From JASGDB01 sp049841315 (GTDB lineage: Bacteria > Bacteroidota > Bacteroidia > Flavobacteriales > Weeksellaceae), in the NCBI GenBank assembly GCA_049841315.1, contig JASGDB010000127.1, positions 1 to 35,199 on the forward strand: a stretch of DNA of 35,199 nucleotides. Direction: 5' to 3'. Shown here in pieces: positions 23,543 through 32,200 of this stretch. The notes under the pieces are model-generated. The model searched no databases and had not been told where the DNA came from. It saw only the letters and a list, made by a program, of their open reading frames with translations. Numbering within the stretch: position 1 is the stretch's first letter; each line of letters starts with the position of its first letter. Both the position numbers and the translations under genes were made by a program.

Positions 23543-24329
23543 ATCTTTTCTATTTTTTTTACTGATTGGCTGCTGCACTTTGGTATCGGCACAATACACC
23601 GTTCCCGAAAAACCGGCAGTGCTGTATCCTGTTTATGATGAAGTCGGACTGCTGACCCAAACAGAAAAAGAAGCTCTTAACCAAAAACTTATCCGGTATG
23701 CGGATTCCACTTCTACCGAAATAGAAATCATCATTATTCCTACCACCAACGGTCAGGATGCCAATTTCGTAGCATGGCAGTTCGGTGAGCAGTGGAAAAT
23801 CGGAAAAAAAGGAAAAGACAACGGAATTGTTCTTCTCGTGGCAAGTGATGACCGGAAAATTTCCATACAAAAAGGGAGGTCTATTGACAAGTATCTCACT
23901 GCTTCAGTTGCGGGACAAATCATAGATTACATTATTTCCCCGAATTTCAAACAGGGACTTTGGTACGAAGGTATCAACCGCGGAACGACGGCTCTGATGG
24001 AAGCCGTACAGGGAAAATTCAAAGCAGAACCCGTTGATGATTCAGGTGAAGTTGATATTGTTAAGGTGCTGCTGATTGCTTTCGTCATTCTGATAATTCT
24101 TTCTTTCCTTTTCCGTAACAGCGGAGGTGGAAATGGCGGTAATTTCGGAGACGACGACGATGTGATTATTTCCCGGCGCGGACGCAGAACTTATCCGGGG
24201 GGATTTTTCCCGTTCCCGGGCGGAGGCAGTTTCGGAGGCGGATTTGGCGGAGGCTCATCAGGAGGAGGTTTCGGCGGATTCGGAGGAGGCGGTTCTTTCG
24301 GTGGTGGCGGTGCTTCCGGAGGTTGGTAA
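23523..24329 (+). CDS. exported TPM domain protein with glycine-rich tail
   Basis: 268 residues from the ATG at 23523; a longer open frame exists but would remove the signal peptide. MRLHSLKSFLFFLLIGCCTL is an export signal; it may be cut after SAQ, or at the lipobox-like LIG-C17. The TPM domain spans about 35-165 (YDEVGLLTQTEKEALNQKLI, EIEIIIIPTTNGQDANFVAW, GIVLLVASDDRKISIQKGRS). One membrane span follows at about 179-197 (VKVLLIAFVILIILSFLF), then a tail rich in Gly, Ser and Phe (GGGSFGGGFGGGSSGGGFGG) ending ASGGW. This is the YgcG-like layout. It is the last gene of the LemA-TPM-TPM operon. Confidence 0.93.
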   Translation: MRLHSLKSFLFFLLIGCCTLVSAQYTVPEKPAVLYPVYDEVGLLTQTEKEALNQKLIRYADSTSTEIEIIIIPTTNGQDANFVAWQFGEQWKIGKKGKDNGIVLLVASDDRKISIQKGRSIDKYLTASVAGQIIDYIISPNFKQGLWYEGINRGTTALMEAVQGKFKAEPVDDSGEVDIVKVLLIAFVILIILSFLFRNSGGGNGGNFGDDDDVIISRRGRRTYPGGFFPFPGGGSFGGGFGGGSSGGGFGGFGGGGSFGGGGASGGW

Positions 24330-24448
24330 AAACAAAAATCAGGTTTCACAAAATACTGCTTTTAACGACATCAGTCTTGTCAAAATTTTAAATCATGACA
24401 TCAGATTGAGACGATAAAAACTTGCGAATCTTTCGTGAGTTTTTTGTT

Positions 24449-24456
24449 TAAATTTG
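24449..24456 (+). promoter_or_regulatory. -7 promoter element upstream of ATL gene
   Basis: TAAATTTG fits TAnnTTTG. If used, the leader of the next gene is about 170 nt long and carries the two hairpins described at 24518-24569. Confidence 0.5.
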
Positions 24457-24517
24457 TGTAATTAAAATAATTGAATTAGGCGTTTAAGTTACAAATCCCG
24501 ATTTACTCGGATTAATC

Positions 24518-24569
24518 AAAAGAGGAATTAAAGGCAATCACCTCTTTTATAAATGGGCTAAAACCCATT
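24518..24569 (+). repeat. twin hairpins in the leader of the ATL gene
   Basis: Stem 1 is AAAAGAGG with CCTCTTTT (24518-24549); stem 2 is AATGGG with CCCATT around CTAAAA (24552-24569). The TGGGCTAAAACCCATTCCTA text looks like the core of an interspersed palindromic repeat common in flavobacterial intergenic DNA. The rest of the gap 24330-24631 holds no gene. Confidence 0.5.
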
Positions 24570-24631
24570 CCTAATGATGTTTTACAAATAGTAATGATAT
24601 GCCTATTTCAATAAAATAAAAAAAAACACCA

Positions 24632-24928
24632 ATGAACGAACTTTTCAAACAACAAGTATGGGAAATCACAAGACTGATTCCGAATGGCAGAGTATCGAGC
24701 TACGGAGCGATTGCCAAAGCTGTAGGCTTCCCCAATCATTCCCGCCACGTCGGCAAAGCAATGGGAGGCTGCCCGAAAGACGTTCCGGCTCATCGGGTAA
24801 TTTCAAGTTCGGGTATTTTGTCCGTTCCGGAATTTCAGAAAAAGCTGGAGGCGGAAGGAATTGTTGTGGAAAATTTAAGGATTAAGAATTTTAAAAACCT
24901 GTTCTGGAATCCGATGGAAGAATTATGA
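24632..24928 (+). CDS. alkyltransferase-like (ATL) DNA repair protein
   Basis: 98 residues matching the C-terminal DNA-binding domain of O6-alkylguanine-DNA alkyltransferase (MGMT/Ogt). The fold markers are present: IPNGRVSSYGAIAKAVGF with the Tyr24 that rotates the flipped base, and the arginine finger Arg38 in SRHVGKAMGG. The active-site motif PCHRV is replaced by PAHRV (52-56), so the alkyl-accepting cysteine is Ala53. Without it the protein cannot remove alkyl groups. ATL proteins bind O6-alkylguanine, flip it and hand the lesion to nucleotide excision repair. I therefore infer a damage-recognition role. It is a single gene with its own long leader. Confidence 0.92.
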   Translation: MNELFKQQVWEITRLIPNGRVSSYGAIAKAVGFPNHSRHVGKAMGGCPKDVPAHRVISSSGILSVPEFQKKLEAEGIVVENLRIKNFKNLFWNPMEEL

Positions 24929-25114
24929 GTAGTTTCGGTATTGGTTTTCGTATTTTGATTACAGGATAAAACCAACATTTCAAAAGATAAAGTCAATATT
25001 TTTTGGGGCTTTTTTTGAAAATATAAATGTTTTTTAGCAGATTTTTATTCATAAAAACATATACTTTTAAAATATATTATCTGTATATTCGCAATAGATA
25101 TTAATACGGAAAAG

Positions 25115-25345
25115 ATGAAAACCATTTCTCTGAAAATAAATGATGATATTTTTTCGGAAACCGAAGAAATACTGAAAACCAAACGCAAACCCCGAAACCG
25201 CTACATCAACGAAGCGATTGAATTTTACAATAAAATTCAGCAAAGAGAACTCCTGAAAGCCAAACTGAAAAAAGAATCTCTTCTGGTAAGGGAAGAATCA
25301 ATGAAAGTTTTGTGGGAATTTGAAAATATCGATGATGAATATTAA
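25115..25345 (+). CDS. ribbon-helix-helix-like antitoxin of a MazEF-type pair
   Basis: 76 residues. The N-terminus MKTISLKINDDIFSETEEIL followed by KTKRKPRNRYINEAIEFYNK is a CopG/ribbon-helix-helix pattern (short beta strand, then helix-turn-helix) for DNA binding. The charged C-terminal half (RELLKAKLKKESLLVREESM) would contact the toxin. The gene ends 14 bases inside the MazF-like gene, the usual coupled arrangement. TATATTCG at 25084-25091 is one mismatch from the -7 consensus and could be the promoter. It is expected to repress its own operon. Confidence 0.85.
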   Translation: MKTISLKINDDIFSETEEILKTKRKPRNRYINEAIEFYNKIQQRELLKAKLKKESLLVREESMKVLWEFENIDDEY

Positions 25346-25679
25346 TCAGTTTGAAATCTGGATAGCGGATTTGAACCCAAATTTCGGGACGGAAGCCGGA
25401 AAAGTCCGTCCGGTTTTGGTCATTCAGACTAATCTTCTGAACGAAATCGGTCATCCCTCAACTTTGGTTTGTCCGATAACAACCAATGTGCAGAATGCGG
25501 AATTTTTAAGAGTCAATATTCCTGAAAAAACGTGCGGACTCAATGAAAACTGCGATGTGATGATAGACCAAATTCGTTCGATTGATAACAAAAGATTCCT
25601 CAAAAAAGTTGGAAATTTATCCCAAACAAAATCCAAAAAAGTAAAACAAAATTTGAAAATTGTTTTGGATTTGGAATAA
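25332..25679 (+). CDS. MazF/PemK family endoribonuclease toxin
   Basis: 115 residues from the ATG at 25332 (25335 is equally possible, 25320 less so). PemK/MazF beta-barrel motifs: INQFEIWIADLNPNFGTEAG, then KVRPVLVIQTN with the conserved basic residue of the active site, then STLVCPITTNVQ with the conserved Thr/Ser, then DVMIDQIRSIDNKRFLKKVG. Members cut single-stranded mRNA at short sequences and halt growth; the target sequence cannot be told. All core motifs are intact. The start lies within the antitoxin gene, and only four bases separate its stop from the XRE membrane protein gene. Confidence 0.93.
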   Translation: MMNINQFEIWIADLNPNFGTEAGKVRPVLVIQTNLLNEIGHPSTLVCPITTNVQNAEFLRVNIPEKTCGLNENCDVMIDQIRSIDNKRFLKKVGNLSQTKSKKVKQNLKIVLDLE

Positions 25680-25683
25680 AAAA

Positions 25684-26226
25684 ATGAAAAACAAAGTCAA
25701 AATTTTAAGGGAAGAAAAAAATCTGACCCAGACGGAACTTGCCGAAAAATCAGGGATTTCCGTGAGAACCATTCAAAGAATTGAATCGGGAAATGCGTTG
25801 AAAGGTTTTACTTTAAAATCGGTTGCCGAAGCATTGGAAACCGAACCTGAAAATTTATTTCCCGATTCTATTGAAAATCACGGAACGGACAGAGCAAAAT
25901 TAATCAATATTTTCGCATTGTCCGGACTTATTATTCCGTTTGCAGACATTATTTTTCCTTTGATTTTAACATACAGAACGAAAGATTCAAGAAATAAAGA
26001 ACTCGGAAAAAATATTGTAAGCATTCAGATTCTTCTGGCGGTAATTCTTTCTGTTTTAATGATTGTCAGTCCGTTTGTTCAGAAAGGATTGAATATAAAA
26101 TTTCCTGTTTTCATCGTTCCTTTGGTTGCAATTATCTGCATAAAATTATGGATAATTATCAAAAACGGAATCAGCCTGAACCGAAAAAATGATTTATCTA
26201 TTAAACTGAAAAACAATTTCTTATAA
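25684..26226 (+). CDS. membrane-anchored XRE-family regulator
   Basis: 180 residues from the ATG at 25684. Residues 5-58 form an XRE (Cro/CI) helix-turn-helix: LREEKNLTQTELAEKSGISV, RTIQRIESGNALKGFTLKSV, AEALETEPENLF. Three hydrophobic helices follow, at about 73-96, 111-131 and 141-159, with a short basic end. The layout means the DNA-binding head faces the cytoplasm while the protein sits in the inner membrane. Such membrane-tethered XRE proteins occur in the phylum, but no signal or target is established. It follows the MazF gene by four bases, so it is probably made from the same transcript; whether it takes part in toxin control is unknown. Confidence 0.88.
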   Translation: MKNKVKILREEKNLTQTELAEKSGISVRTIQRIESGNALKGFTLKSVAEALETEPENLFPDSIENHGTDRAKLINIFALSGLIIPFADIIFPLILTYRTKDSRNKELGKNIVSIQILLAVILSVLMIVSPFVQKGLNIKFPVFIVPLVAIICIKLWIIIKNGISLNRKNDLSIKLKNNFL

Positions 26227-26313
26227 ACAAATACATACAACTGTCGCAAAATTGTCGCATTGTTTTTGTGAGGAAAAAGGATTTTGTTTCCGAATCTTGC
26301 ACAAAAATCTGAA

Positions 26314-27222
26314 ATGAAATTATTAAAGAAAATTATCGCAGTATTTCTGCTTGTTTTAATCCTAACTTTGGTCGGCGGATATTTCTATTTTGACCAAAAA
26401 TTCACACCCGAAGAAAATTACCTGAACGTAAAGAACGAAAGCGGAAAAATCCCGATTTTATGGCCGGGAAACAACAAAAATGTGTTGCTTCTGCCGGTTC
26501 ATTTCAAAGGAAATCCTGAAACGTATTATTTACAGTTCGATACGGGTTCGCCGTATACAATCTTTTATTCCGAAGCAATAAAAAGCATAAAGGAAATTTC
26601 CGTTGATAACGAAAGAGCAAAAGCCTCGTTTCAGATAGGAACAACTGAAATTTCGTCCGGAAAATTCAGGATTTTTGAAAGTAAAAAAAGTGAAAATGAT
26701 TCTGTAAAAATCATAGGGACACTGGGAGCGGATATTCTGGAAAACAGGAAAACGATTATCAATTTCAAAGAAAACAATGTGGTTTTCAATATATCGAACG
26801 AGCCTGAAAATTTTAAAAGCAATCTTTTCGATTTTAAATTCAAAAAGCGGAAAATCATTATTCCCGCTTTTCTGAAAGGGAAAAATGAAAAATTTCTGTA
26901 CGACTCCGGAACCAGTGCTTTTGAATTGCTGACCACCAAAGAAATCTAGAAAGATTTGAAATTACCAGATTCAAAAGTTACTATTGAAAAGTCTCAATCG
27001 TGGCAAAATGTTTTAACCACTTATACGGCGAATTGCAGTCAAAACATACGATTTCAAAACAAGGAAATTCCGATGAACAACGTAACGTATGTGGAAGGAT
27101 TTTCGCAAACCCAATATTCTCTGATGAAGTTTTCAGGAATGACGGGAATGCTCGGCAACAAAATCTTTCTGAAAAACAGTATTTATATTGATGGTTTGAG
27201 TAATAAAATGGGGATTGAATAG
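26314..27222 (+). pseudogene. pepsin/retropepsin-like aspartic protease, interrupted by TAG
   Basis: An in-frame TAG at 26947-26949 splits an otherwise continuous 302-codon frame into 211 and 90 codons, with no shift. Residues 8-26 are an N-terminal membrane anchor (AVFLLVLILTLVGGYFYF). The first catalytic motif is FDTGSPYTIF (Asp76), with GTLGADIL 60 residues later. The second is YDSGTSAFELL (Asp197), with GMTGMLGNKIF in the part after the stop. Two DT/SG(T)S sites, each followed by a hydrophobic-hydrophobic-Gly element, indicate a two-lobed single-chain aspartic protease. The stop comes 15 residues after the second active site, so the truncated product would lack most of the second lobe. 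One base change from TGG or CAG would explain it. It lies 87 bases after the XRE gene on the same strand. A sequencing error is possible. Confidence 0.85.
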
Positions 27223-27333
27223 AAGAATGTAACGACCAAAAAAAAATAAAAGTGATTTTTTTTGATAAAGACTTTGAATGAACCACTTATCAAAAACCTT
27301 GACATTTTTACCATCTACTTGGTGCTTTTTTCT

Positions 27334-27341
27334 TAAATTTG
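27334..27341 (+). promoter_or_regulatory. -7 promoter element of sucC
   Basis: TAAATTTG fits TAnnTTTG, 40 bases before the sucC start codon. Confidence 0.6.
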
Positions 27342-27381
27342 TGCATCTTAAAAAAATCAGAAATCTAATCAAATCAATAAT

Positions 27382-28572
27382 ATGAATCTTCACGAGTATC
27401 AATCCAAAGAGATTTTATCAAAATACGGTGTAGCAATACAGCGTGGTTATGTAGCAAACAACGTAGAAGAAGCAGTGGACGCTGCCGGTAAACTGAAAGA
27501 ACTTACAGGAAGTGAGGGCTGGGTAGTGAAAGCTCAGGTACACGCAGGCGGACGCGGAAAAGGAGGCGGTGTAAAGTTTTCACCAAACCTTGATAAACTG
27601 AAAGAAAACGCAGGAAACATTATCGGAATGCGCCTGGTAACTCCGCAGACTTCCGCAGAAGGAAAACTGGTAAACTCCGTTTTGGTTGCTGAAGATGTGT
27701 ATTATCCGGGAGAGAGCGAAACCAAAGAATTTTATGTTTCTATCCTTTTGGACAGAGCTCAAGGGAAAAACACCGTAGTATATTCCACCGAAGGCGGTAT
27801 GGATATCGAGCATGTGGCGGAAGTAACGCCTCATTTGATTCACAAGGAAATCATTGACCCTGCTTTGGGACTGCAAGGTTTTCAGGCGAGAAAAATCGCT
27901 TTCAACCTCGGTTTGGAAGGAAATGCTTTCAAAGAATTTACAAAATTCATTACTTCTCTTTACAATGCTTATACAGGAATTGATGCTTCACTTTTTGAAA
28001 TCAATCCGGTTCTGAAAACTTCCGATAACAAAATTATCGCTGTAGATGCAAAAGTAACTTTGGACGACAATTCACTGTTCCGGCACAAAGATTTGGAGGA
28101 ACTGAGAGATAAAAGAGAAGAAGACCCGATGGATGTAGAAGCCGGAGAAGCCGGACTGAACTTCGTGAAACTCGACGGAAACGTGGCGTGTATGGTGAAC
28201 GGAGCCGGACTTGCAATGGCAACAATGGACATCATCAAACTTTCGGGAGGAAATCCTGCGAATTTCCTTGATGTAGGGGGAACGGCTGATGCTCAGAGAG
28301 TACAGACCGCTTTCGGAATTATCCTGAGAGACCCTAATGTAAAAGCAATTCTGATTAACATCTTCGGTGGAATCGTACGTTGCGACAGAGTAGCACAGGG
28401 TGTTGTGGATGCGTATAAAGCAATGGGAAGTCTGCCTGTTCCGCTCATCGTTCGTTTGCAAGGAACAAACGCTGTTGAAGCCAAAAAACTGATTGACGAT
28501 GCAGGTTTGCCGATTCACTCCGCAATTACGCTTGAAGAAGCAGCCAACAAAGTAAAAGAAGTTCTTTCATAA
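27382..28572 (+). CDS. sucC: succinate--CoA ligase (ADP-forming) beta subunit
   Basis: 396 residues, full length. With SucD it converts succinyl-CoA, ADP and phosphate to succinate, CoA and ATP in the TCA cycle. The start MNLHEYQSKEILSKYGV is typical. The ATP-grasp domain includes VVKAQVHAGGRGKGGGVKF; the C-terminal CoA-ligase domain contains MVNGAGLAMATMDIIKLSGG, NFLDVGGTAD, INIFGGIVRCDRVAQGVV and PLIVRLQGTNAVEAKKL. sucD does not follow, so the subunits are encoded apart. A TAAATTTG promoter element precedes it and a strong terminator follows at 28597-28622. Confidence 0.98.
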   Translation: MNLHEYQSKEILSKYGVAIQRGYVANNVEEAVDAAGKLKELTGSEGWVVKAQVHAGGRGKGGGVKFSPNLDKLKENAGNIIGMRLVTPQTSAEGKLVNSVLVAEDVYYPGESETKEFYVSILLDRAQGKNTVVYSTEGGMDIEHVAEVTPHLIHKEIIDPALGLQGFQARKIAFNLGLEGNAFKEFTKFITSLYNAYTGIDASLFEINPVLKTSDNKIIAVDAKVTLDDNSLFRHKDLEELRDKREEDPMDVEAGEAGLNFVKLDGNVACMVNGAGLAMATMDIIKLSGGNPANFLDVGGTADAQRVQTAFGIILRDPNVKAILINIFGGIVRCDRVAQGVVDAYKAMGSLPVPLIVRLQGTNAVEAKKLIDDAGLPIHSAITLEEAANKVKEVLS

Positions 28573-28596
28573 GAATTTTAAAATACAACGATAAAC

Positions 28597-28622
28597 GCTC
28601 CGGAAATCCGGAGCGTTTTTTT
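28597..28622 (+). terminator. Rho-independent terminator of sucC
   Basis: GCTCCGGA and TCCGGAGC form a perfect 8-bp stem with an AA loop, extended by C/G, followed by seven T. Confidence 0.9.
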
Positions 28623-28736
28623 GGCGTTTAACGGATCAGGAACGGTGACGAAGCAATCCTTAACAAAGGCGACTACTTACAGTTTGCTTAGCACTCTTCG
28701 TAACGTCAAACACTCAAACTGTTTTCAAACAACTTC

Positions 28737-28886
28737 AGAGCCTGTTTAAATTTCATCAAAATTAATTTCCCTAATCCTAAAGGGTATAATTTTGATGAAA
28801 TTTTCAGGGATTTCTCCACCCTTTAGGGACGGGAAAAAGAAAAATCACTGAAAATTTTATTTCTTAATAATTTTTAAACAAGCTCT
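28737..28886 (+). repeat. MITE-like two-hairpin repeat, complete copy
   Basis: About 150 bases bounded by inverted ends AGAGCCTGTTTAAA (left) and, read inward from the right, AGAGCTTGTTTAAA. Inside, a 17-bp perfect palindrome (AAATTTCATCAAAATTA / TAATTTTGATGAAATTT) is followed by a second hairpin, CAGGGATTT / AAATCACTG, with CCCTTTAGGG in its loop. The first 124 bases match 35076-35199 with two differences. No target-site duplication is obvious and there is no coding capacity. The stretch 28623-28736 before it shows no gene. Confidence 0.8.
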
Positions 28887-28908
28887 CAAACCTTGAACCT
28901 TAAACAAA

Positions 28909-28933
28909 AAAAAGCTGCACGTGCAGCTTTTTA
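28909..28933 (-). terminator. Rho-independent terminator of the T9SS locus
   Basis: AGCTGCACGTGCAGCT is a perfect 16-base palindrome. On the minus strand it is followed by seven T, directly after the stop of the PID-CTERM-like gene. Confidence 0.85.
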
Positions 28934-29203
28934 TTATAAAGTTTGTTTTTGCCTCTTTCGGACGGTGTATACGATTCCTCCGAGGGCTGTGAGAGCCAAA
29001 AGCGGGAGGTAGTCGTCTATCGGAACATCGTCATCGTCATCAAGCCCGCTATGTCCGGGATCATCTTCTTCTTCATTCTCCAATCCGCTTCCGGATTGGG
29101 ATGGGGACTGGCTTTCTCCAAAACGGTTTCCGCTGTTCTGAGCTTGCCCAAACACCGTTATCCCAACCATCATACATGCTATTATTATTGTGTTTTTTTT
29201 CAT
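28934..29203 (-). CDS. small PID-CTERM-like surface protein
   Basis: 89 residues. MKKNTIIIACMMVGITVFGQ is a signal peptide. Residues 23-60 are a Ser/Gln then Asp/Glu-rich linker (ENEEEDD, LDDDDD). The C-terminus has the short motif PIDDY (61-65), a hydrophobic helix LPLLALTALGGIVY and a basic end VRKRQKQ. A motif, helix and basic tail of this kind match the PID-CTERM protein-sorting signal annotated in flavobacteria, and recall LPXTG or PEP-CTERM tails in design. The cognate processing enzyme is not in this window. The gene lies 27 bases after the giant T9SS gene on the same strand and before a terminator, so the two probably form an operon. Confidence 0.82.
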   Translation of the reverse strand: MKKNTIIIACMMVGITVFGQAQNSGNRFGESQSPSQSGSGLENEEEDDPGHSGLDDDDDVPIDDYLPLLALTALGGIVYTVRKRQKQTL

Positions 29204-29230
29204 TAATTCTAATTTTTATCTGTCAACTGT

Positions 29231-32200
29231 TTACAATTTTACTTTCTTCGTTACCACTGTACCGTTCCAAAGCTCTACGGATACCACTACCGTATTTTCC
29301 TGTAATACCGGTACTTCTGCCGTTGTACTGTTGAACTTCGCCGTATTGATCATTCTGCCCGAAAAATCGTAGACACTTACTGTTTTTATCTTTTCGGAAG
29401 ACTTCACCAGTACGGTTTGTTTGTTTCCGTAGATTACGGTATTTCCATTCTGTGCTGTATCTGTTGTTCCTAATGTACTTTCGGTAGTGAACAGTACTTC
29501 AAATCTGTCAACCTCTTCTCCGCCTAAAGCATCAAAGCTGTAGGATGAAGTACCAAGATTGGTCATCAACCCTGTAACGGTATCTTTCAGATAAATGCTC
29601 TGTCCGCTGCTGAAAACTCCGTCCGCCGAAGCAAGACCAATCGTGTAAGTGCCTGCCGCAAGTGCATTGAGTGTTACCTTGAAAGAATCCGTATCGGCAA
29701 AAGCATTGTGTACGTCCGTTGTCAGTTTTGCATTGTCTGTACGGGTGTAGATAATGTCTTTACCGGAATCGAATACTTTCGCATCCCATCCTTTATTGTA
29801 TCCGGCATCCGCCTGGTCGCTGAATGCCAATAGTAGCTGTGCATTATCTCCCGATGGAGCATCAAGCTGAAGCCAGAACCTGTCTAATGAAGCTGCTTTC
29901 TGGAAAGTTCCTTTTTCTGTTGCTCTCATGCTGTTGCTGAAAACAAATTGTTGGCTTGCTTCTGTGCTGGTAATAAAGAATCCCTGTCCTGTCGCAATTT
30001 TTCCGTTAATGGCATTTTCAGGGTTTGAGCCTGCATTCGTCCAGGTGTGATACAATGTTCCTGTAAGATTATTGCCCGGAACCTGGCTGTCCCAGATATA
30101 AACTGTTCCGTTTCCGTTTTCGCTCCTGAATGCGTCAATATCCAATGCTCCCGGATATGGATTTCCTAAGAATACGTACTGATCCTCGGCTGTATTGGTT
30201 GTCGTGGAATATGTGATATCATCACTTCCGCCGTTCGGAACTGTTCCTTCAAAATATCCGTAGAATACTTGCGAAGTAGTATCAAAATCATTTGGAGTAC
30301 GGATATGGAAGCCTTTTCCTGCCGGTGCAAAGGTGCTTGTGGCTGCTACTTGCACATAGGTAGTCCCTGTGCTGTTGTATTCATAGAAGCGGTCGTCTTT
30401 TGTCCCTTGTACGGATTGCTGGCTTCCGCTCGGCAGTTTTCCGTATGAGAATGCTTTCAGCGTTTGAGTTGAACCGTTCAGAGGGCTTGACCATGAGATG
30501 TATGCCAGCCTTTTCACAGGTTTCGTATATGCTCTTACTGCGAATTTGGAATTTTCTCCGGCGGTAAATGTTCCCGTATGAATGAAACTTCCTCCGTTCT
30601 GTACTTCGATGGTACCGTTATTGGTTACATCTTCAGCGGTAATGTTTTTGTCTTCGCCTATTTTTACCGTGATACCTGTGTTTACGGTGAGTGTTTTGGT
30701 TTCAAAAGATGCATCGTCTTCTCCGTAGTCATAGGCTATTGTGGCTTCGCTGTTTTCATCCGGCGCATTGTTTGACCATGCTCCGGGGCTCTGCCAGGTG
30801 GTTCTGTTGTCTACTGTGGTTACTTCAATTTCATTGGAGTTAGCTGTTGTTACGGTTCCGGAAACTGCACGGACTACGTAGTAGTAGGTTTCTCCGCGAT
30901 CCAAGCCGGAAATATTATAAGAAGTAACATTACCTACATTTTCGTCTGATAAAATATACGTAGTAACCGTATTATCTTGGTCTCCTTTTATGGAAATATT
31001 TTCTATTCTGCTTGTTCCCGCATTTGCTAATGTACCATCAACTGCATTATTAGATGTCATTATCCATCTTATGTAAACTAATGCCTGATTCTCACAAGCT
31101 GAAGGTAAAGATACATTTGTCAAAACTCCGGAAGTCCAGTTATTTGCTACAACAACTGTTGCATTCGGCAAATCTGTATAAGTACCTCCGGTCCCAATTT
31201 TATATTGAACTTTAAAATCTTTTGGTCCGGTATTGGATGATCTTTGAACAGAAGACAAAGTCATATCTTTCATACCTGTTGTTGCAAAATTAATTTCCCA
31301 GTATTTTGTATTACTACCAGAAGTCCATGTATTTGAACTCACAGATTTTGTGGTAATTCCATCAGGATATGTTATTGTCCCTTCTGTATTTGTAGTAATG
31401 GTTTTACCAACATTTGCCGTCAATCCTTCATCTGCTTGTAAACTACTTGCTCCATCAACAGGAAAACTCCATCCTACAACGGTTACATCCTCAGTTACAG
31501 TACCGGTTCTTTTATAAACATCCAGCTCATAGCTTTCCGCACCTGCTACTTCGTTCCAGCTGGCGGTGAACGATGTCAAGCCGATGTTTTTAGCTTCGGT
31601 GGCTGTTGGCGTAGCTAAGCCTGCTGTACCGGTTATGGTAAGTACTACGTTAGCAGCATTACTGCTGGATAATGTAACTGTTGCAGTGTGTGAACCGACA
31701 GCAGTTGGTGAATAAGTAATCACAATATTTCCCCCGGTTGTGCCAAGCGAGCTTGGTGAAACAGAAAATTGGGTAGTGTTACTATTGGTAATTGAAATAG
31801 CTCCTTCTAAATTTATCCCGCTTACGGCGATAGTTTGTGTGGCAGAAGCTCCTGCTACTGCCGTCATTGCGGCCGGAGTTCCGGCGGTTATCGTTGGAGA
31901 CTGTGCTGTTACCTGAATATTAAAATTACCGGCTGAATCATTTCCATATTCCCAAACTCTTACATACAGGTCAATGGCAGAAGCACCGTTAGTGTACGTT
32001 ACTGATGAATAGCTATCCGTTCCGGAATCATCATCACAAGCTGCTTGTGTAAAAGTAGTGCCGGAAAGTGTATAAAGTGCAACAGTAGTATCCGTAATAG
32101 TGTTGGAAGCTGCTGCGGAAGTGGTTACCGTAACTACATGGTTTGCAGGAACGTTTACTTTATACCATACATCTCCTACGGTACTGTTGCTTGTATAACC

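Noticed and set aside
26947..26949. TAG read as an amino acid (pyrrolysine) or programmed read-through in the protease gene
   Set aside because: No pylT-like tRNA or read-through signal is seen and the coding is not known in this phylum; a nonsense mutation or sequence error is simpler.
28623..28736. GACGAAG and CTTCG..AACGTC words that might be ends of another insertion element
   Set aside because: The match is short and imperfect, without a second copy in the window.
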